DNA of 64,000 nt. It comes from MGBC124762 sp048201935. GTDB taxonomy: Bacteria > Bacillota > Clostridia > Oscillospirales > Oscillospiraceae. Location of the stretch: NCBI GenBank assembly GCA_048201935.1, contig DBFBGR010000014.1:1-64000 (forward strand), written 5' to 3'. This document shows positions 29,276 through 37,806 of the stretch, piece after piece. The position numbers were made by a program, and so were the translations under genes. Position 1 is the stretch's first letter; every line of letters begins with the position of its first letter. The notes below the pieces were generated by a model. It saw only the letters and a program-made list of their open reading frames with translations. It searched no databases and was not told where the DNA came from.

Positions 29276-30481
29276 ATGTCTGTGGAGCTGCTGTCCCCGG
29301 CGGGAGATGCGGAGCGTCTGGCCGCCGCGGTGGCCTATGGCGCGGACGCTGTCTACCTGGCGGGCAGCCAGTTCGGCATGCGGGCCTTCGCCGGGAACTT
29401 TGATGGAGAAGGGCTGAAAAAGGCCATCGAATTTGCCCACGGCCACGGCGTGGCAGCCCATATCACCGTCAACACCAACCCCCGAAACCACGAGCTGGAT
29501 GGTCTGCCCGAGTACCTGGAGCGGCTCCAGGATTGGGGGGCGGACGCCCTCATCATCGGCGACCCTGGCGTTTTTATGCTGGCCCGGCGCTACGCGCCGA
29601 ACGTCAAGCGGCATGTTTCGACCCAGGCGGGCATCACCAACTACGCCGCCGCCCAGTATTGGTACGACCAGGGGGCCAGCCGGATCATCCTGGCCCGGGA
29701 GCTCCACCTGGACGAGGTGGCGGATATCATCGCCAAGTCCCCCAAGGACCTGGAGGTGGAGGCCTTTGTCCACGGGGCCATGTGCGTGAGCTGGTCGGGG
29801 CGGTGCGTGCTCTCCAACTACATGACCGGCCGGGACGCTACCCGGGGGGCCTGTGCGCAACCTTGCCGCTACAAGTACGCCCTCATGGAGGAAAAGCGGC
29901 CTGGGGAGTATTTCCCCGTCTTTGAAGCGGGCGGGGAGAGCTTTATTTTGAATTCCCGGGATATGTGCATGATCGACCACATCCCGGAGCTCATGGACAT
30001 TGGCCTGGCCAGCCTCAAGATCGAGGGCCGGGCAAAAAGCGCCTACTACGCCGCCATCGTCACCGGGGCCTACCGCCATGCCATCGATGCGGCTCTGGCG
30101 GGGGAAGCGCTGGACCCTGTCTGGCGTGACGAGGTGGAGAAGGTGAGCCACCGCCACTATTCCACCGGCTTTTGGTACGGCGAGCCCGGGCAGTACACCG
30201 AGGACGCGCGCTACATCCGGGATTGGCAGGTAGTGGCCCAGGTCCTCTCCTGCGACCAGCGGGGCAGGGCCTTATGCGTGCTCAACAATAAGTTTGCCGC
30301 CGGAGATGTTTTAGAGGTAGTGGGACCAAAAACGAAGTCCGCCGCCTTCCCTGTGGACGGCCTTTGGGACGAGGGCGGAACGCAAATGAGCGAGGTCCGC
30401 ACTCCCAGCAGCCGTTTTTCCATCCAGCTGCCTGGTCAGGTCCCGCCCATGAGCTATTTGAGGAAAGAGGCGTGTCCTTGA
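29276..30481 (+). CDS. U32 family protein (TrhP/RlhA type RNA hydroxylation)
   Basis: The 401-residue protein belongs to the U32 collagenase-like peptidase family, whose characterised bacterial members support hydroxylation of tRNA uridine-34 (TrhP) or 23S rRNA (RlhA) and not proteolysis. It starts MSVELLSPAGDAERL and has YGADAVYLAG, the four-cysteine cluster region GAMCVSWSGRCVLSNYMTGRDATRGACAQPCRYKY split across two motifs, and SLKIEGRAKSAYYAA. The start at 29276 has GCGAGGTGA; a GTG at 29267 is in frame. Its stop overlaps the next promoter's -35 box. Confidence 0.88.
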   Translation: MSVELLSPAGDAERLAAAVAYGADAVYLAGSQFGMRAFAGNFDGEGLKKAIEFAHGHGVAAHITVNTNPRNHELDGLPEYLERLQDWGADALIIGDPGVFMLARRYAPNVKRHVSTQAGITNYAAAQYWYDQGASRIILARELHLDEVADIIAKSPKDLEVEAFVHGAMCVSWSGRCVLSNYMTGRDATRGACAQPCRYKYALMEEKRPGEYFPVFEAGGESFILNSRDMCMIDHIPELMDIGLASLKIEGRAKSAYYAAIVTGAYRHAIDAALAGEALDPVWRDEVEKVSHRHYSTGFWYGEPGQYTEDARYIRDWQVVAQVLSCDQRGRALCVLNNKFAAGDVLEVVGPKTKSAAFPVDGLWDEGGTQMSEVRTPSSRFSIQLPGQVPPMSYLRKEACP

Positions 30482-30506
30482 CACGGTTTCCAGGCCGTGG
30501 TAGTAT
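30478..30506 (+). promoter_or_regulatory. Promoter of cysE-cysS
   Basis: Consensus TTGACA (30478-30483) overlaps the U32 stop codon. TAGTAT (30501-30506) is at 17 bases; TATACT at 30504-30509 is an alternative at 20. Confidence 0.6.
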
Positions 30507-30548
30507 ACTATAATTGTTTCCAAGTCCTGTGTATGCGGGAGGTTTGCT

Positions 30549-31193
30549 ATGACACGTTTAGGCGAGACCCTGCGGGCTTACCAGGCCCGTGACCCGGCGG
30601 CCCGGAGCCGTCTGGAGATATTTCTGCTGTACCCCGGCGTTCACGCCGTCATTTTCCACCGGGTGAGCCACTTTTTGTGGCGGCATCACCTGCGGTTTTT
30701 GGCCCGGCTCAACTCTCAACTGGGCCGCCACTGCACCGGCATCGAGATCCACCCCGGGGCCGCCATCGGCCGGCGGCTGGTCATCGACCACGGCATGGGC
30801 ATCGTCATCGGCGAGACCGCCGAGATCGGCGACGACTGCCTCATCTACCACGGCGTGACCCTGGGCGGTACGGGCAAGGAGACGGGCAAGCGCCATCCCA
30901 CCATCGGCAACAACGTGATGATCGCCTGCGGGGCCAAGGTGCTGGGGCCCTTTAAGGTGGGGGACAACGCCCGCATCGCCTCCAACGCCGTGGTGCTCCA
31001 GGAGGTGCCCGCCGACGCAACCGCCGTGGGCATCCCCGCCAAGATCGTCCGCATCGCTGGAGAGAAGCCCGACTACGCCACCAACGTGGACCAGATCAAC
31101 GTCACCGACCCGGTGCAGAGGGACCTCCAGGCCCTGGCCCAGCGGTTGGAGGAGCTGGAGAAAAAGGTATCGGAAAAGGAGAAGGACGTATGA
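30549..31193 (+). CDS. cysE: Serine O-acetyltransferase
   Basis: The 214-residue enzyme acetylates serine with acetyl-CoA, the first step of cysteine synthesis. A helical N-terminal part (about 1-65, with HAVIFHRVSHFLWRH) precedes a left-handed hexapeptide-repeat beta-helix (IEIHPGAAIGRRLVIDHGMG, then GDDCLIYHGVTLGGTG), with the catalytic His-Asp region in the IDHGMG and YHGVTLGG segments. The C-terminal tail is long and helical and differs from the Ile-ended tail through which cysteine synthase binds in enterics. It overlaps cysS by ATGA, joining cysteine synthesis to its charging. Confidence 0.95.
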   Translation: MTRLGETLRAYQARDPAARSRLEIFLLYPGVHAVIFHRVSHFLWRHHLRFLARLNSQLGRHCTGIEIHPGAAIGRRLVIDHGMGIVIGETAEIGDDCLIYHGVTLGGTGKETGKRHPTIGNNVMIACGAKVLGPFKVGDNARIASNAVVLQEVPADATAVGIPAKIVRIAGEKPDYATNVDQINVTDPVQRDLQALAQRLEELEKKVSEKEKDV

Positions 31194-32608
31194 AGTTATA
31201 CAATTCCGCCAGCCGCGCCAAGGAGGACTTTATCCCCCACGAGCCGGGCAAGGTGAGCATGTACACCTGCGGTCCCACCGTCTACCACTTTGCCCACATC
31301 GGCAATCTGCGCTCCTATATCATGGAGGACGTGCTGGAAAAGGCCCTGCGCTGGGAGGGCTACGCCGTCACCCGGGTGATGAACATCACCGACGTGGGCC
31401 ATCTCTCCTCCGACGCGGACACCGGCGAGGACAAGATGCTCAAGGGAGCCCAGCGTGAGCATAAGAGCGTCATGGAGATCGCCAAGTTCTACACCGACGC
31501 CTTTTTCTCCGACTGTGAGAAGCTCAACATCAAATACCCCGATGTGGTCCAGCCCGCCACCGGGATGATCGAGGACTACATCAAGGTCATCACCCGTCTG
31601 CTGGACACGGGCTACGCCTACGCCGCCGGGGGCAATATCTATTTCGATACCTCGAAGCTGGACAAGTATTACGTCTTCAACGACCACGACGCCGAGGACC
31701 TCCAGACCGGGGTCCGGGACAGTGTGGAGGAGGACGAAAACAAGCGAAATAAGGCCGATTTCGTGCTGTGGTTCACCAAGAGCAAGTTCGAGGACCAGGC
31801 CCTCAAATGGGACTCCCCCTGGGGGGTGGGCTACCCCGGCTGGCACATCGAGTGCTCGTGCATCTCCATGAAGTACCTGGGAGAGCATCTGGACCTCCAC
31901 TGCGGCGGCATCGACAACGCCTTCCCCCACCACACCAACGAGATCGCCCAGTCGGAGGCCTACCTGGGCCACCCCTGGTGCAAGTACTGGTTCCACATCC
32001 ATCATTTGAACACGGGCGACGGCAAGATGAGCAAGTCCAAGGGGGAGTTTTTGACCGTTTCCCTGCTGGAGGAGAAGGGCTACGACCCGTTAGCCTACCG
32101 GCTCTTCTGCCTTCAGAGCCACTACCGCAAGGCCCTGACCTTCTCCTGGGACAACCTGACCAACGCCCAGGGGACCTATGAAAAGCTCATCAAGCGTATC
32201 GCCGCCCTCACCGAGGAGGGCCCGGTGGACGAGACCGCCGCCGCGCCTCTGAAGGCCAAGTTCCAGGAGGCGTTGGACAACGACCTTAACACCTCCCTGG
32301 CCGTCACCGCCCTCTACGACGTGCTGAAAGCCGACGTGAACGACGCCACCAAGCGCGCCCTCATTGCCAGCTTTGACGAGGTGCTGGGCCTCAAGCTGCT
32401 GGAAAAGGCGGCCCAGCTCCAGGAGAAGGAGACCGCTCCGGGGTCGCGCACCGGGGAGGACGCGGCCATCCAGGAGTTGGTGGACCAGCGCACCGCCGCG
32501 AAGAAGTCTAAAGACTTCGCCACGGCGGACGCCATCCGCGCCCAGCTCACCGAGATGGGGATCGAGGTCACCGACACCCCCCAGGGCCCGGTGTGGCGGA
32601 GGGTCTGA
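31190..32608 (+). CDS. cysS: Cysteinyl-tRNA synthetase
   Basis: The 472-residue class I synthetase charges tRNA-Cys. The zinc and substrate cysteine lies in MYTCGPTVYHFAHIGNLRSY, which includes the HIGH-type motif. Further zinc ligands appear in WHIECSCISM and GGIDNAFPHHTNEIAQSEA, and the KMSKS loop is in GDGKMSKSKGEFLTV. The helical anticodon-binding part follows to the end. The length is normal. It is coupled to cysE by a 4-base overlap and followed after one base by a rhomboid gene. Confidence 0.98.
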   Translation: MKLYNSASRAKEDFIPHEPGKVSMYTCGPTVYHFAHIGNLRSYIMEDVLEKALRWEGYAVTRVMNITDVGHLSSDADTGEDKMLKGAQREHKSVMEIAKFYTDAFFSDCEKLNIKYPDVVQPATGMIEDYIKVITRLLDTGYAYAAGGNIYFDTSKLDKYYVFNDHDAEDLQTGVRDSVEEDENKRNKADFVLWFTKSKFEDQALKWDSPWGVGYPGWHIECSCISMKYLGEHLDLHCGGIDNAFPHHTNEIAQSEAYLGHPWCKYWFHIHHLNTGDGKMSKSKGEFLTVSLLEEKGYDPLAYRLFCLQSHYRKALTFSWDNLTNAQGTYEKLIKRIAALTEEGPVDETAAAPLKAKFQEALDNDLNTSLAVTALYDVLKADVNDATKRALIASFDEVLGLKLLEKAAQLQEKETAPGSRTGEDAAIQELVDQRTAAKKSKDFATADAIRAQLTEMGIEVTDTPQGPVWRRV

Positions 32609-32609
32609 C

Positions 32610-33218
32610 ATGGCGCGCAACATGATGAAAAAGCGGGTGTTGAAGCTCCAATTCAACGCGCCGCTGATCCTGCTGTTTTCCCTGGCCTCCCTGGCCGTCC
32701 TCATCGCCGACCACTATACCGGCGGCGCGGGGGAGGCGCTGGGGGACTCCACGGTGAAGTTTTTCAGCGTCTACCGTTCCTCCTGGGCCGACCCCGCCGC
32801 TTACGTGCGGCTCTTTGGCCATGTGCTGGGCCACGCGGACTGGAGCCACTACATCAGCAACATCATGCTGCTGTTGGTGGTGGGCCCGCCCCTGGAGGAG
32901 AAGTACGGAAGTTGGACCCTTTTGTGGGCTATGTGCGTGACGGCGGTGGTGTCTGGCCTGGTGTTCATCTTCTGGAACGGCAGCGGCCTTTTGCTGGGAG
33001 CCAGCGGCATCGTCTTCATGTGCATCATGCTCTCGTCTCTGGCTGGGATGCGGGACGGGGCTATCCCCATCACCCTCATTTTGGTGGCCATCCTCTACCT
33101 GGGCGGCGAGCTGTGGGCGGCCTTTACCGGCAACGACTCGGTGAGCCAGCTCACCCACATCATCGGCGGCGTGTGCGGCACTTGTCTCGGCTTTATCCTG
33201 GCCCGTCGGCGGAGATGA
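32610..33218 (+). CDS. Rhomboid family intramembrane serine protease
   Basis: The 202-residue protein has six predicted membrane helices. The catalytic pair is visible: Ser132 in LLGASGIVF and His183 in LTHIIGG, with the L1-loop HADWSHYISNIMLL (the family's HxxxN) before them. Such proteases cut membrane-protein helices; the substrate is unknown. The true start at 32610 is one base after the cysS stop, with GGAGG near by; a longer in-frame extension upstream overlaps cysS and is not used. The stop overlaps the miaA start. Confidence 0.9.
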   Translation: MARNMMKKRVLKLQFNAPLILLFSLASLAVLIADHYTGGAGEALGDSTVKFFSVYRSSWADPAAYVRLFGHVLGHADWSHYISNIMLLLVVGPPLEEKYGSWTLLWAMCVTAVVSGLVFIFWNGSGLLLGASGIVFMCIMLSSLAGMRDGAIPITLILVAILYLGGELWAAFTGNDSVSQLTHIIGGVCGTCLGFILARRRR

Positions 33219-34150
33219 TGGACAAGCTCATCGTCATCTGCGGCCCCACCGCCTCGGGCAAGACCGCCCTGGGGGTGGCTCTGGCCAAGGCGCTAGACGG
33301 CGAGGTCATCGGCGCGGACTCCATGCAGATCTACCGGGGCATGGACATCGGCACCGCCAAGCCCACGGCGGAGGAGATGGACGGCGTCCCCCACCACATG
33401 ATCGATGTGGCGGGCCCCTCGGAGGATTTCTCCGTGGCCCGGTATGTGGACCTGGCCACCCCCATCGTGGAGGACGTGCTGGCCCGGGGCAAGCGGGCCC
33501 TCATCGTAGGCGGCACGGGGCTCTACATCGACAACCTTCTGGCTGGGCGGAGCTTCGCCGCCTTCTCCGGCGAGACGAGGCGGCAGTTGGAAGCGCGCTG
33601 CGCTGCCGAAGGGCTGGGCAAGCTCTACGCCGAGCTGGGCCGGGTGGACCCCGACCGGCAGCGCCAGCTCCACCCCAACGACCAAAAGCGTATCCTCCGG
33701 GCCCTGGAGGTCTACTACGAGACGGGCAAGCCCATGTCGGTCTGGGACGCGGAGAGCAAGACCCGTCCGCCCCGGTTCCAAGCGGCGTATATCGCCCTGA
33801 ACTTTCGTGACCGCGCCGATCTGTGGGAGCGCATCGACCAGCGGGTAGACCACATGATGGCCCAGGGCTTAGCGAACGAGGTCCGGGCCCTGCTGGAGGC
33901 GGGCGTGCCGCCCACAGCCACCAGCATGCAGGCCATCGGCTATAAGGAGCTGGCCGCCGCGGTCATGGACGGGGGAGACCTGGCCGCCGCCGCGGAGGAG
34001 GTCAAGCTCCGCTCCCGGCAGTACGCCAAGCGGCAGCTCAGTTGGTTTCGCCGCTACCAGGATGCCCACTGGATCGAGTGGGACAAAAAACCAAATTTTT
34101 CCACCGCCCTCCAGGATTCGACAGCCTTCCTCACCCAAATGGGTATATGA
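33215..34150 (+). CDS. miaA: tRNA dimethylallyltransferase
   Basis: The 311-residue enzyme transfers dimethylallyl to A37 of tRNAs that read U-starting codons. Motifs are ICGPTASGKTALGVALAKAL (P-loop), GADSMQIYRGMDIGTAKPT, VPHHMIDV, GGTGLYIDNLL and LHPNDQKRILRALEVY; the C-terminus has QYAKRQLSWFRR. Start codons at 33215 and 33218 both overlap the rhomboid stop; neither has a strong ribosome site, which suggests reinitiation. hfq follows, the classical miaA-hfq order. Confidence 0.96.
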   Translation: MMDKLIVICGPTASGKTALGVALAKALDGEVIGADSMQIYRGMDIGTAKPTAEEMDGVPHHMIDVAGPSEDFSVARYVDLATPIVEDVLARGKRALIVGGTGLYIDNLLAGRSFAAFSGETRRQLEARCAAEGLGKLYAELGRVDPDRQRQLHPNDQKRILRALEVYYETGKPMSVWDAESKTRPPRFQAAYIALNFRDRADLWERIDQRVDHMMAQGLANEVRALLEAGVPPTATSMQAIGYKELAAAVMDGGDLAAAAEEVKLRSRQYAKRQLSWFRRYQDAHWIEWDKKPNFSTALQDSTAFLTQMGI

Positions 34151-34214
34151 TACTGCCAGCGCGGGCATCCGCGCCAGGCCATATGCCAATTTGAAGAGGG
34201 AGCGTGTACAAAAA

Positions 34215-34445
34215 ATGAAAAACACAAAGATCTTACAGGACGCTTTTTTGACCCGATGCCGCACCGCCAGGATGCCGGTGACCATGTTTTTGATGAACGG
34301 CTTCCAGATCCGGGGCTACATCACCGGCTTTGACCCCTTCGTGGTGGTGGTCCAGTCAGAGGAAAAGCAGCAGGTCATCTACAAGCACGCCATCTCCACC
34401 ATCGTCCCTGAGCGGCGCATGGAGCTGGAGGCGGCGGAGGAGTAA
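34215..34445 (+). CDS. hfq: RNA chaperone Hfq
   Basis: The 76-residue protein has the Sm1 motif MNGFQIRGYITGFDPFVVVV and the Sm2 motif YKHAISTIVP, in which the YKHA Lys-His pair corresponds to the sRNA U-tail site. It forms a hexamer that pairs small RNAs with mRNAs or protects RNA. The start at 34215 has a rather distant GAGGGAG site. It follows miaA by 64 bases, with no terminator, so it is likely co-transcribed. Confidence 0.96.
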   Translation: MKNTKILQDAFLTRCRTARMPVTMFLMNGFQIRGYITGFDPFVVVVQSEEKQQVIYKHAISTIVPERRMELEAAEE

Positions 34446-34481
34446 ACAAAAGCGTCCTCCGAGAAGGAGGCTGGGCTACAT

Positions 34482-35723
34482 ATGAAACAGGGCACGCTGG
34501 TCACCCGTGTGGTCATTTTGTTGCTGCTGGTCGCGGTGCTGGTCTACCTGGGGGTCTATATCCTCCAGGGCTTTTCCGACCCCTACCAGCTGGTGGTGAC
34601 CTATACCTACGAGCTCTACGACGACGTGGCCTTAGACGGCGTGGTGGTGCGCTCGGAGAGCCCTGTGCCCGGCGCGGCGCGGTTGGCGGAGGTGCTGCCC
34701 CAGGAGGGCGAGCGGGTCCGCGCCGGAGCCGCCGTGGCCCGTGTGTACCAAAATGAAGCCGCTCTTTCCGACCACCGCCAGACCCAGGCCCTGGAGTTGG
34801 AGCTGGAGCAGCTGCAGTACGCTCTGCGCCGGGGCGACGCGGTGGCCGACGCCAAGGAGCTGGACGCCCAGCTGGTCACCGACCTTGCCAAGCTGAAGAG
34901 CCGGTTGTCCACCGGCGAGCTCTCCGACCTGGCCGACAAGGGCCTTTCCATTCGCTCCCTGGTGGTCAAGCGCACCTCCGACGCCGCCACCGGCGCCCAG
35001 AGCGTGGCCCAGATCCAGCAGGCCGCCCAGGACGTGGAGAGCCGCCTGAACGCCCTGCGCTCCGCCTCCGCCCGGGGCACGGACCTGGTGACGGTGACCC
35101 GGGGCGGTGTGTTCTCCGGCATGGCCGACGGCCTGGAGGGGACCCTGACCCCCGAGAGCCTGGAGACCCTCACCGCCGGTCAGCTGGCCCAGCTCCAGAG
35201 CCGGGGCGTCCAGACCGACGAGAATGCCCTGGGCAAGCTCATCACCGACTCCACCTGGTACTACGCCGCCGCCGTGGACGAAGCCACCGCCCAGCGGCTC
35301 ACCGAGGGCCAGAAGTATGAGCTGGCCTTCTCCGGCGACTTTGACCGCCAGCTGTCCATGACCCTGGAGCGGCTGGGGCCCGACGAGGAGGGCCGGCGGA
35401 TGGCCGTCTTCTCCTGCGACCGCTATTTGAACCAGGTGACCCTCTGCCGCTTTTTGAGTGCCCGGCTGGTCTTTGAGACCTTCACCGGCGTGCGGGTGCC
35501 CGACAAGGCCCTGCGGGTGCGCACCAACGATGACGGCAGCACCACCACAGGGGTATACACCCTGGTGGGCCGCCAGTGCGAGTTCAAGAAGATCGAGGTC
35601 ATCCGGGAAGGGGAGGGCTTCTACCTGGTCCGTGGCACCGATACCAACCGCAAGGTCCTGCGCCCGGGGGACACCATCGTCCTCTCCAGTCAGGAGCTCT
35701 ACGAGGGAAAGGTGGTGGCCTGA
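34482..35723 (+). CDS. HlyD-like membrane fusion protein
   Basis: The 413-residue protein has one N-terminal membrane helix (about residues 8-30), then a split biotinyl-lipoyl-like domain (VVVRSESPVPG...AARLAEVLPQEGERVRAGAAVARVY). A coiled-coil hairpin spans about 95-190, followed by beta-barrel segments (KLITDSTWYYAAAVDE, RVPDKALR, VYTLVGRQCEFKKIEV). It looks like a periplasmic-adaptor or HlyD protein adapted to a Gram-positive. Similar genes sit between hfq or yggS and sepF in other Clostridia, so a role in envelope or sporulation is suspected, though no transporter partner is adjacent. Confidence 0.75.
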   Translation: MKQGTLVTRVVILLLLVAVLVYLGVYILQGFSDPYQLVVTYTYELYDDVALDGVVVRSESPVPGAARLAEVLPQEGERVRAGAAVARVYQNEAALSDHRQTQALELELEQLQYALRRGDAVADAKELDAQLVTDLAKLKSRLSTGELSDLADKGLSIRSLVVKRTSDAATGAQSVAQIQQAAQDVESRLNALRSASARGTDLVTVTRGGVFSGMADGLEGTLTPESLETLTAGQLAQLQSRGVQTDENALGKLITDSTWYYAAAVDEATAQRLTEGQKYELAFSGDFDRQLSMTLERLGPDEEGRRMAVFSCDRYLNQVTLCRFLSARLVFETFTGVRVPDKALRVRTNDDGSTTTGVYTLVGRQCEFKKIEVIREGEGFYLVRGTDTNRKVLRPGDTIVLSSQELYEGKVVA

Positions 35724-35724
35724 C

Positions 35725-36423
35725 ATGGAAAACGCCATCCGCGCCAAGCTGGCTGAGGCCCAGGCCGTCATCGCCGCCGCCGCCCGTGAGGTAGGCCGGG
35801 ACCCGGCGGAGATCACCCTGGAGGCCGCCACCAAGACCCAGGATGCCGCCACCGTCCGCGCCGCCATCGCCGCCGGGGTCACCGTCTGCGGGGAGAACCG
35901 GGTCCAGGAGCTGTGCCAGAAGCTGGACGAGTTCGCCTATGACGGCGCGCGGGTCCACTTCATCGGCCACCTCCAGACCAATAAGATCAACAAGGTGGTG
36001 GGCCGGGTGGACCTCATCGAGTCGGTGAGTTCCATCAAGCTGTTAGAGGGTATCAACGCCTGTGCCACAAAGCTCGAGCGGGTCCAGGACATCCTCTTGG
36101 AGGTGAACATCGCCGCTGAAGAGAGCAAGTCCGGTTTTATGCCCCAGGAGCTGTTTTTCGCCGCGGAAAAGGCCCTGGAACTGCCCGGCGTGCGCCTGCG
36201 CGGACTCATGGCCATCCCCCCGGTGGCACAAGATGTTGGGGCCAACCGAAAATTTTTTCACAAAATCCATCAATTTTATGTTGACATAATTCAAAAAATG
36301 GGAGATAATAGTAGCGCTATAAACTGTCTCTCCATGGGGATGAGCCGGGACTATGCCGACGCGGTGCGCGAGGGCGCCACGCTGGTGCGCCTGGGGACCG
36401 GCCTCTTTGGGCCCCGGAGCTGA
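35725..36423 (+). CDS. YggS family PLP-binding homeostasis protein
   Basis: The 232-residue single-domain TIM-barrel binds pyridoxal phosphate through the Lys in LEAATKTQD (about residue 38) and helps balance free PLP. GENRVQELCQK, VHFIGHLQTNKINKVVG, LRGLMAIPP, LSMGMSRDYADAVREGATLVRLGTGLFG are standard. Between about 36225 and 36320 the sequence turns AT-rich, unlike the rest, and includes a XerD-type element and a consensus-like internal promoter. The gene starts 1 base after the HlyD-like stop and leads into sepF, as in other Firmicutes. Confidence 0.95.
   Translation: MENAIRAKLAEAQAVIAAAAREVGRDPAEITLEAATKTQDAATVRAAIAAGVTVCGENRVQELCQKLDEFAYDGARVHFIGHLQTNKINKVVGRVDLIESVSSIKLLEGINACATKLERVQDILLEVNIAAEESKSGFMPQELFFAAEKALELPGVRLRGLMAIPPVAQDVGANRKFFHKIHQFYVDIIQKMGDNSSAINCLSMGMSRDYADAVREGATLVRLGTGLFGPRS
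36280..36289 (-). repeat. XerD-type half-site, copy 4 (N=G)
   Basis: GTTGACATAA inside yggS (Val-Asp-Ile). The preceding bases make TTATGT-TG-ACATAA, a near-perfect palindrome, so a second, one-mismatch site lies head to head. Confidence 0.65.
36281..36309 (+). promoter_or_regulatory. Possible internal promoter for sepF-divIVA
   Basis: TTGACA (36281-36286), 17 bases, GATAAT (36304-36309), in an AT-rich island inside yggS. It could raise expression of the division genes downstream, or be a by-product of the repeated element. Confidence 0.45.
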
Positions 36424-36466
36424 CAGTCAAGACGAGTGACAAAAGAGCGAAAGGGGAAACGCATCT

Positions 36467-36946
36467 ATGAATTTCATCGCCGAGCTGAAGAAGCTGACCC
36501 GTCCTTACGACGACGAGGAAGAGGAGTTTGAGGACTTCGAGGCCGAGGCCAAGACCGAAAAGCGCCGCGAGCGCGCCGAGCGTCCTTTGCGTGAGGAGAT
36601 GGAGGCCTCCATCTACGACGCCCACTCCGACCGCCGCAGCAACAAGGTGGTGAACATCCATACCACCACCCAGCTCCAGGTGGTGCTGGTCAAGCCCGAG
36701 CAGTTCGACTCCGCGCCTGAGATCGCCGATCACCTGCGTGAAAAGCGCACGGTGGTGCTGAACCTGGAGTCGGTGAGCAAGGACATCGCCCGCCGCCTGC
36801 TGGATTTCGTGGCCGGCGTGGCCTACGCCAGCGAGGGCAAGGTCAAGAAGGTGGCCGCCTTCACCTACATCGTCACCCCCTTCAACGTGGACATCCTGGG
36901 CGACCTGGTGGGCGAGCTGGAGAACAACGGTTTATACAATTTCTAA
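36467..36946 (+). CDS. sepF: Cell division protein SepF
   Basis: The 159-residue protein anchors and aligns FtsZ filaments at the membrane. The N-terminal amphipathic segment MNFIAELKKLTRPYD is followed by an acidic, disordered linker (about 15-60), then the C-terminal SepF fold (VVLVKPEQFDSAPEIADHL, RTVVLNLESVSKDIARRLLDF, FTYIVTPFNVDI). It lies between yggS and divIVA in the conserved Firmicute division cluster; the YlmG/RNA-binding genes often found there are missing. Confidence 0.95.
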   Translation: MNFIAELKKLTRPYDDEEEEFEDFEAEAKTEKRRERAERPLREEMEASIYDAHSDRRSNKVVNIHTTTQLQVVLVKPEQFDSAPEIADHLREKRTVVLNLESVSKDIARRLLDFVAGVAYASEGKVKKVAAFTYIVTPFNVDILGDLVGELENNGLYNF

Positions 36947-36964
36947 AAGAAAGAGGCGATCGGT

Positions 36965-37723
36965 ATGCTCACTCCCCAGGAGGTAGCCCAGCGCTCCTTT
37001 GGTAAGGCCTCCTTCGGCGGCTATAATATGGCTATGGTAGACGACTTCCTGGACGAGCTCACCGCCGACTACGAGGCCCTCTTTAACGAAAACGCCCTCT
37101 TAAAGCAGAAGCTGGGTGTGCTCTCGGGCAAGATCCGGGAGTATCAGGCCACCGAGGAGGGCATGCGTAAGGCCCTCATGGCGGCCCAGCAGACCGCCGA
37201 CGACATGGTCAAGGAGACCGAGACCAAGTGCGCCCAGCTCCTCTCCGACGCCGAGCACAGCGCCGGGGCCATGAAGGAGGAGATCGCCCAGAGCCTCTCG
37301 GCCGAGACCCAGAAGCTGGAGCAGGCCAAGGCGTCGGTGGAGTCCTTCAAAAAGCACATCGCCGCCGTCTGCCGCCAGGAGATGGAGTTCCTGGCCCAAC
37401 TGGACGACTTTACCCCCGTGCAGGAAAAGCAGCGGGGCATGGAGACCACCGTGGAGGCCATCCGCGCCGCGGTGGAGCGCACCGTGGCCAAGGAGGACGA
37501 GGACCTGCCTGCGCCTGCCAACGAGGAGCCTGAGGACGAGAGCGAGACCGAGGGCCACGTCCAGGGGCCCTACGATGTGGAGGAGAGCTCGGTGGCCCTT
37601 TACGAAAAGCTCATGGCCGACCGCAAGGCCGCCCAGGGCGAGGAGGAGCCGGACCCCACCGCCCCTACCCGCCGGGTGGAGCGCAAATCCCTGGAGTTTG
37701 GCAAGGACTTCGAGATCGACTGA
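36965..37723 (+). CDS. DivIVA domain protein
   Basis: The 252-residue protein begins with the DivIVA lipid-binding domain (LTPQEVAQRSFGKASFGGYNMAMVD, residues 2-26), then a long coiled coil to about residue 150, and an acidic tail with QGPYDVEESSVALYEKLMADR. Such proteins recognise curved membrane at septa and poles. The start has AAAGAGGCGAT at good spacing. It is last in the yggS-sepF cluster and is followed by a terminator. Confidence 0.9.
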   Translation: MLTPQEVAQRSFGKASFGGYNMAMVDDFLDELTADYEALFNENALLKQKLGVLSGKIREYQATEEGMRKALMAAQQTADDMVKETETKCAQLLSDAEHSAGAMKEEIAQSLSAETQKLEQAKASVESFKKHIAAVCRQEMEFLAQLDDFTPVQEKQRGMETTVEAIRAAVERTVAKEDEDLPAPANEEPEDESETEGHVQGPYDVEESSVALYEKLMADRKAAQGEEEPDPTAPTRRVERKSLEFGKDFEID

Positions 37724-37736
37724 CGCAAACATGGTC

Positions 37737-37775
37737 AGAGGCGGCGCGCGGTGAGCGTGCCGCCTCTTGTTTTTA
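37737..37775 (+). terminator. Terminator after divIVA
   Basis: AGAGGCGGC pairs with GCCGCCTCT around a loop of about 12 bases, followed by TGTTTTT. Confidence 0.8.
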
Positions 37776-37806
37776 CACTTTAGTATCTTAAAGAAAGGAA
37801 ACCCCT

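Noticed and set aside
27184..29277. A 697-codon minus-strand frame spanning the DJ-1 and mltG genes
   Set aside because: It runs through two well-supported plus-strand genes and shows shadow-frame composition. Only the short cysteine-rich peptide inside this span, in a different frame, has a ribosome site.
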